Shown here one piece after another: positions 40,693-45,020 of a stretch of DNA of 45,020 nt. The translations under genes and the position numbers were made by a program. The notes below the pieces were generated by a model. The model saw only the letters and a list, made by a program, of their open reading frames with translations. It searched no databases and was not told the DNA's origin. The DNA comes from CAYUCE01 sp964443275. Lineage in GTDB: Bacteria > Bipolaricaulota > Bipolaricaulia > CAYUCE01. The number at the start of each line of letters is the position of its first letter. The first letter of the stretch is position 1. The stretch spans positions 1 to 45,020 of the forward strand of contig CAYUCE010000010.1 of the NCBI GenBank assembly GCA_964443275.1. Reading direction: 5' to 3'.

Positions 40693-41241
40693 TTATCCGC
40701 TTCTTTTAAGCTTTCCCTTCTTCTTGGCATATCGTTCCACTTGTTTGAAGATAACTAGACCTATTGGAATACAGATCAGGCCGATCAAAAGCAGCGGCCA
40801 CAGATATTTGGTAATTTCCCCGGTTTGACTTCCATTTAGAAGGGTGGCTTGCATCCCCTTTAGCACACGCATCCCCTTTAGCACACGCATCCCCTTCAGC
40901 ACATAAGTAGCCGGGGAGAGCACGGCGATCTTTTGCATCCAGGTGGGCAGAGTCTCTATCGGGTAGTAGACCCCGGAAACCAAGAGCAAAATTGCTTGCA
41001 CTACATGGGTCATTTGAGTACCCCGCTCCGGAAAAAGTAGGGGCAATACGGAGGCTACTATGCCCAATCCTATAAAGGAGACGCTTCCCACCAAAAGCAC
41101 CAGCACCGAGCCGGCCAGGTTAGCATCGGCCAAGCTTATGCTGAAAAAGAGAGCCACCACGCCCATAATTATTAAGGTGCGCAAAATTCCGTAAAATACG
41201 GCAAACAGGGTGGTACCCACCAAATGGGTGAGCCGGGTCAC
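40693..41241 (-). pseudogene. 5'-truncated ABC-2 type transporter permease
   Basis: 182 residues with five apparent membrane spans and the conserved ABC-2 core (QAILLLVSGVYYPIETLPTW, then LSPATYVLKGMR). Full-length permeases have about 250-290 residues and begin with a cytoplasmic helix and first span before the 'P(V/I)(S/T)RLTHLLGTTL' stretch; here the frame starts exactly at that point (MTRLTHLVGTTLFAV) without a ribosome site. No ATPase gene is adjacent. The gene seems to have lost its 5' part. It also contains a tandem hexapeptide expansion (LKGMRVLKGMRVLKGM). Confidence 0.6.
40851..40904 (-). repeat. 18-bp tandem repeat inside the permease
   Basis: Two exact copies of GCATCCCCTTTAGCACAC (40851-40868, 40869-40886) and a third with two changes (40887-40904). 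In the protein this gives repeated VLKGMR units in a loop before the last span. The unit keeps the frame, as expected for slipped-strand expansion. Confidence 0.9.
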
Positions 41242-41312
41242 CGGAAAAGTGTATTGTTAATAAAGTCTTAGGGAAATTATTCGGAGAATGAAGAAAGTGA
41301 GGATACTTCCTT

Positions 41313-41909
41313 TTATTTTACCCCCTTAAAACCCAGGTCGAAGGCCTTGAGGTTAACTTGGGAATATCGAGGGGCTATTTCGGATATAGCTTCTTTTAAG
41401 GTATCCGCTGAGAACGGGAGGGCGGCGGCTGCGGTCAAGCCACCTAACATGACTATATTGGTGGCTATTTGTGAGCCGGCTTTTTTGGCCAGTGCGCTTG
41501 CATCTAAAGTTATAAGCTTTCGGGCGTAAGTTTCTATTTGTTCGAATATATCATCCAGGTGTGGGTAGCTGGATTTCCCCAGAGTCACCGTTATGGGGAT
41601 TATGGGTTTGGTATTGGTAAGCACCAAAGTTTCCGGTGATGCCTTCTTTAAGGCTCGAAGAGCTTCCAGAGGCTCCAAGCTGAGTATTAAATCCGCCTCA
41701 CCGTCGCCGATAAGAGGTGACTTAATTTCCCCCAATGTCACCGAGGTCTCTACCGACCCACCCCGCTGAGCCAAGCCGTGAACTTCACCTACCTGGGCGT
41801 TTACCTCGGTTTTTAGGGCGGCCTCACCTAAAACCCGGGATGCGGTGATCGTACCTTGACCTCCCACTCCTACGATGAATATTCTGAGAGCTTTATTATT
41901 TGAATCCAT
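41313..41909 (-). CDS. iorB: Indolepyruvate:ferredoxin oxidoreductase, beta subunit
   Basis: 198 residues of the 2-oxoacid:acceptor oxidoreductase gamma-type domain: IFIVGVGGQGTITASRVLGE at the start, then EVHGLAQRGGSVETSVTLG, ADLILSLEPLEALRAL, and TNIVMLGGLTAAAALPF. It carries the CoA-binding half of the enzyme that oxidises aryl pyruvates (from Trp, Phe, Tyr) to acyl-CoA with ferredoxin as acceptor. It starts 10 bp after iorA and depends on it. The pair suggests amino-acid fermentation. Confidence 0.92.
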   Translation of the reverse strand: MDSNNKALRIFIVGVGGQGTITASRVLGEAALKTEVNAQVGEVHGLAQRGGSVETSVTLGEIKSPLIGDGEADLILSLEPLEALRALKKASPETLVLTNTKPIIPITVTLGKSSYPHLDDIFEQIETYARKLITLDASALAKKAGSQIATNIVMLGGLTAAAALPFSADTLKEAISEIAPRYSQVNLKAFDLGFKGVK

Positions 41910-41919
41910 AAAAGTTCGT

Positions 41920-43827
41920 TCACTTCGCTTCTTTATCCGGCTTTATAGCATCGAGGGGACATACCTGCACGCAGACTCCACATCCATTACAAAGGGAGTC
42001 ATCGATATATATTTTACCTTCCTGAGCATAAAAAGCCGGACACATAAACTTTTCTATGCATATCCGGCACTGGGTGCAGACCTTTTGATCCACTTCATAA
42101 AGTACCGGTTTGGTTACCTCTTCTCTTTGCTTTAGTTTTCTTTCCATAAGTGGACAAGCACCTTTGGAGATAACTACAGAAAGACCGTCAAATTCCACAG
42201 CTTCTTTAATGGCCTTTTTTGTAGGGCCTAGATCAAATGGGTTGACAGTACGCACAAATTCGACTCCGCATCCTTTGGCCACTTTTTCGATGGATACGGC
42301 ACGGGTTTTAACCCCAGCCTCTTGGGATTCAATGCCCGGATGGGGTTGGTGGCCGGTCATGGCCGTAGTTTGATTATCCAGGACTACCAGAGTAAATTTG
42401 CTCCCGTTATGTACGGCGTTAATCAAGGGGGGTACGCCGGAATGATAGAAAGTGGAATCGCCTATGAAAGCAACTATGTCTTGGTTTGTGGCTTTGGAAA
42501 ATCCATTTGCAGTTCCCACTGATGCTCCCATGCATAGCATGATATCAGCCGCGTTAAAGGGGGGTAGGAAGCCTAAAGTATAGCAGCCGATATCCGAGGG
42601 GAAGATGGTATCCTCATCCACCACGGATTTTACCGCATAATAAGTTGCTCGATGGGGGCAGCCCGGGCAAAGTACTGGAGGACGCACCGGCAATTGGTCT
42701 AAATTGATGGGTTCGGGCTTTGAGTAGTTTTCCCCGGCAACTTGGGCGAGGGCCTGTTTGACTTGATCGGGGTGGTATTCGTATATCCGGGGTAAATGAC
42801 CCGTTTTTTTCCCATAGATAGGGATATTTACATTCATTTCTTGGGAGGGCGCTTTTAACTGATCTTCCAGATAAGGGGTCATCTCCTCCACAACTAAGAC
42901 CCGATTTACCCGCTTTAAGAACGATTTGCACAGTTTTTCCGGCAGTGGGTGGGTGAAGCCGAGCTTCAATATGGAGACCCTATCCTCTAAGCCTAAGTCC
43001 GAGACCCCGTCCTGTACATAGCTAGACGAAACGCCGGAGGTAGCTATGCCAATTTCGCCCTCTCCTTCAATAAAATTATAGCTGTTGTCCTCACTTTTAT
43101 GGGCTGCCTTCTGGATAGCTTTAAGCAAGACTTTATGGCGCTTTAATCCCACCGAGGGGATCACTACGAACCTTTGAGGGTCTTTTTCGAACTGTCCAAA
43201 TCTTTTTCTATCGGCCGGGATATTGCCTAACTTAACCATTCCCCGAGAATGATTTACCCGGGTAGTGGTGACTAACAGAACGGGAAGCTCAAGTTCCTCG
43301 GATAACTTGAAACCATACTTTGTCATCTGGTAGGCTTCCTGGGGATTGGAAGGTTCCAACATAGGTAGATTGGCAAGCTTCGAATAAAGCCTGTTGTCCT
43401 GTTCATTCTGGCTGGAATGTTGGGAAGGATCACCGGCGGAGACAATCACCAATCCGGCTCTGGTTCCCGTATAGGCGATACTTACAAAGGGATCGGAGGC
43501 CACGTTTAGACCTACGTGTTTCATGGAGACAAGCGACCGGACTTCGGAGAAGCAAGCTGAAATGGCCATCTCTAGGGCCACCTTTTCGTTTACCGAATAT
43601 TCGAAGTAAAATCCCGCTTCTTGAGCTACCCCGAATAGGTTATCTCCTATTTCAGAAGCGGGGGTGCCGGGATAGGTGGTAGCAAAACCAATACCGGCTT
43701 CAATAGCCCCGCGGGCGATTGCTTCATTACCTAAAAGAAAGGCTTTTTTGCCCGGTTTGCCGGCAAGGATTGTATTGTTGGACATAGTAATATCTGGATC
43801 AGTTTCGCATCTATTCAGATTTATCAT
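41920..43827 (-). CDS. iorA: Indolepyruvate:ferredoxin oxidoreductase, alpha subunit
   Basis: 635 residues. An N-terminal domain (NEAIARGAIEAGIGFATTYP, GTPASEIGD) is followed by a thiamine-diphosphate domain (CPGCPHRATYYAVKSVVDED, IGCYTLGF, FIGDSTFYHSGVPPLINAVH, VVLDNQTTAMTGHQPHPG). The C-terminus holds two [4Fe-4S] motifs: CTQCRICIEKFMCPAFY and CNGCGVCVQVCPLDAI. It decarboxylates the 2-oxoacid and passes electrons to the clusters and ferredoxin. The first cluster motif shows the modified spacing typical of IorA. The ATG at 43827 follows GGTGAT; an inner ATG at 43785 is also possible. Confidence 0.95.
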   Translation of the reverse strand: MINLNRCETDPDITMSNNTILAGKPGKKAFLLGNEAIARGAIEAGIGFATTYPGTPASEIGDNLFGVAQEAGFYFEYSVNEKVALEMAISACFSEVRSLVSMKHVGLNVASDPFVSIAYTGTRAGLVIVSAGDPSQHSSQNEQDNRLYSKLANLPMLEPSNPQEAYQMTKYGFKLSEELELPVLLVTTTRVNHSRGMVKLGNIPADRKRFGQFEKDPQRFVVIPSVGLKRHKVLLKAIQKAAHKSEDNSYNFIEGEGEIGIATSGVSSSYVQDGVSDLGLEDRVSILKLGFTHPLPEKLCKSFLKRVNRVLVVEEMTPYLEDQLKAPSQEMNVNIPIYGKKTGHLPRIYEYHPDQVKQALAQVAGENYSKPEPINLDQLPVRPPVLCPGCPHRATYYAVKSVVDEDTIFPSDIGCYTLGFLPPFNAADIMLCMGASVGTANGFSKATNQDIVAFIGDSTFYHSGVPPLINAVHNGSKFTLVVLDNQTTAMTGHQPHPGIESQEAGVKTRAVSIEKVAKGCGVEFVRTVNPFDLGPTKKAIKEAVEFDGLSVVISKGACPLMERKLKQREEVTKPVLYEVDQKVCTQCRICIEKFMCPAFYAQEGKIYIDDSLCNGCGVCVQVCPLDAIKPDKEAK

Positions 43828-44049
43828 ACTTTATTAATCACCAAATGACAAACGCTAATCATGAGCGTACGGCTCCGCCTGCTTTTTCATAATTAGTTGT
43901 ATCGTTTTAATGTGTGAGGTCGGGATTTTCTATGTCTCCACCGATCAAACTATGAGCGAGTTAAAAGCCGCTTAATTTGCTAATTTGACAGCTACCATAT
44001 TTCAATACAGAATAGAGGGCGGTTCGTTTATTTTTTAGGTGTGGAATTT

Positions 44050-44087
44050 GGTAGCGCAATTTCAGTATAGTGTAGTTAATCGCTACC
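44050..44087. promoter_or_regulatory. Inverted repeat upstream of the unknown small gene
   Basis: GGTAGCG (44050-44056) is complementary to CGCTACC (44081-44087) with 24 AT-rich bases between, including AGTATAGTG. It could be an operator with widely spaced arms or a hairpin in the 5' leader. It lies 33 bp before the next start codon. Confidence 0.4.
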
Positions 44088-44119
44088 TGGGTTAATTATC
44101 CGTTTTGAGGTGATCAAGG

Positions 44120-44557
44120 ATGCGGAAATGGGAGGAATACGTATACGGGGAGTATGTACAGGCGGACAACGAGTTTGTGGATGATTTCATCCCCTTTGGA
44201 TCGATAGATCTATCCAGTTACGGTTTAATAGCAGATGCTACCGGGTACAGCATTGTCGATCAAGAGGGAGAAATGAAAATTATGGCCTCAGTGGGAGGTT
44301 TCAGTGAATTAATGAAAGCCCTGAAGAAAATGCCCGGAGGAAGCGGCGGTATTAGCAGAAGTGATGCTTTTGAGTGTATGAATCAACTTGCTCAAATTTG
44401 GCAGGAAAAAATAAAGCAGGCCGGCAAATGGGAGGGGATGATCCGTAAAGCAAAAGAGCAAGACGAAGTTGTGCCCTTTGAGAAGTGGGCTGCACAAAAT
44501 AAGGAAAAAGAGAAGAGCAAAGGGATCTTTGACCTATTTAAGAATATTTTTCGCTGA
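44120..44557 (+). CDS. Hypothetical protein, unknown family
   Basis: 145 residues that I do not recognise. The first half is predicted mixed alpha/beta (EEYVYGEYVQADNEFVDDFI, then LIADATGYSIVDQEGEMKIM); the second half is helical and charged (ECMNQLAQIWQEKIKQAGKW) and ends in a short amphipathic stretch (GIFDLFKNIFR) that could touch a membrane. There is no signal peptide, and the only cysteine is in DAFECMNQ. GAGGTGA lies seven bases upstream of the ATG, a good site, so the gene is likely real. It is 25 bp ahead of the CCA-adding enzyme and may be transcribed with it. Confidence 0.7.
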   Translation: MRKWEEYVYGEYVQADNEFVDDFIPFGSIDLSSYGLIADATGYSIVDQEGEMKIMASVGGFSELMKALKKMPGGSGGISRSDAFECMNQLAQIWQEKIKQAGKWEGMIRKAKEQDEVVPFEKWAAQNKEKEKSKGIFDLFKNIFR

Positions 44558-44582
44558 TGTCAATCCATTGTAGTCACTGAAG

Positions 44583-45020
44583 ATGATGAAAAAACCGAGA
44601 GCAGATTCAAGTAAGCTCCAGAAAGAAAAAGAATATATCGACGTGGACAAAATTTTTAACCTCCATCCTTTCGCTTTGCACATTATGGAGAAATTGGAAA
44701 ATCTGGGATTTGAAACGGTCCTTATCGGGGGAGTAGTAAGGGACGGGGTTCGTGAAAAGCTAAATTCTGGTTATGAATTTAAACCGGAAGATATCGACAT
44801 AGCCACCTCCGCTCGCCCGGATGAGATAAAGGAGATATTTGAAAATCAAAAAATTGTGGAAGTAGGTGAACAATTTGGGGTACTGATGCTAGTGAGCTCG
44901 GAGGGAAAGGAATACGAGGTAGCCAGTTTCCGGGAGGAGGGCCGGTATGACGGCCGCTGGCCGGGGAAGGTCAATTTGGTCAGGGATCTAAAGAGCGATA
45001 TCCAAAGGCGGGATCTTACC
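44583..45020 (+). CDS. cca: CCA-adding enzyme / tRNA nucleotidyltransferase, 5' part
   Basis: The reading frame is open from the ATG at 44583 to the window end, giving 146 residues of the N-terminal nucleotidyltransferase head. Motifs: GFETVLIGGVVRDGV (the GG of the fingers), EDIDIATSARPDEI with the catalytic DxD, VGEQFGVLMLV, and SDIQRRDLT, the start of the RRDF-type motif. Family members add or repair the CCA end of tRNA, or polyadenylate RNA; the two cannot be separated here. The start is supported only weakly (ATGATG, no strong ribosome site). The rest of the gene lies outside. Confidence 0.88.
   Translation, partial: MMKKPRADSSKLQKEKEYIDVDKIFNLHPFALHIMEKLENLGFETVLIGGVVRDGVREKLNSGYEFKPEDIDIATSARPDEIKEIFENQKIVEVGEQFGVLMLVSSEGKEYEVASFREEGRYDGRWPGKVNLVRDLKSDIQRRDLT

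Noticed and set aside
43850..43905. GC-rich segment with a following T-run upstream of iorA, considered as a terminator
   Set aside because: Only a weak stem can be drawn and the site lies between two divergent starts, where no transcript should end.

Overview
The window is about 45 kb of chromosome from an anaerobic or microaerophilic bacterium of moderate G+C. Anaerobic metabolism is suggested by a B12-dependent ribonucleotide reductase, an indolepyruvate:ferredoxin oxidoreductase and a reductive-dehalogenase-like Fe-S protein. The LysW-dependent aminoadipate route to lysine, known from Thermus, Deinococcus and archaea, is present almost complete. rpmE next to a DUF1385 gene recalls Firmicutes and deep-branching thermophile-related lineages. 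One small secreted protein that ends in an aromatic residue after predicted beta strands hints at an outer membrane. I cannot place the phylum; an uncultured deep-branching lineage is a guess. A run of 100 N at 37325-37424 shows this is a draft assembly.

Region 1 (1-6014) holds a TPR membrane protein, a divergent thiol-stress module (CsoR/CstR-type repressor plus glutaredoxin facing an OsmC protein, with a shared operator), an NfeD-like protein, a secreted lamin-tail protein, a DapB-like dehydrogenase, a small exported protein and a Crp/Fnr regulator.

Region 2 (6066-18009) is one long lysine operon in the order lysW, two tandem lysX paralogues, lysY, lysZ, lysJ, homocitrate synthase 1, homoaconitase large and small subunits, homoisocitrate dehydrogenase, lysK and homocitrate synthase 2 with a C-terminal RAM sensor domain. 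The 54-residue carrier LysW ends in the diagnostic EDWGE tail. A near-consensus promoter precedes the operon, and its -35 box lies in a 15-bp palindrome that could be the site of the adjacent Crp/Fnr protein. The duplicated LysX raises the possibility that the same carrier also serves arginine synthesis.

Region 3 (18006-25761) is mostly housekeeping: nrdJ, tRNA-Pro(GGG), folE, a Xer-type recombinase, ahcY, rpsI, rpmE and DUF1385.

Region 4 (25802-32670) is a potassium-uptake operon. A consensus promoter and a clear ydaO-type (c-di-AMP) riboswitch lead into usp - kdpF - kdpA - kdpB - kdpC - usp. The KdpD/KdpE sensor pair is absent here, so control may run through c-di-AMP and the two stand-alone Usp proteins.

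Region 5 (32800-41300) is accessory. It holds a UPF0175 antitoxin-like protein with a PIN-like fragment, a GNAT acetyltransferase, a methyltransferase, a two-gene P-loop ATPase/TPR module with near-identical 120-bp repeats broken by the assembly gap, a truncated GyrI-like gene, a ribokinase, a TAT-less RdhA-like protein and a truncated ABC-2 permease.

Region 6 (41313-45020) holds iorA-iorB, an unknown small protein and the 5' part of a CCA-adding enzyme that runs off the window.
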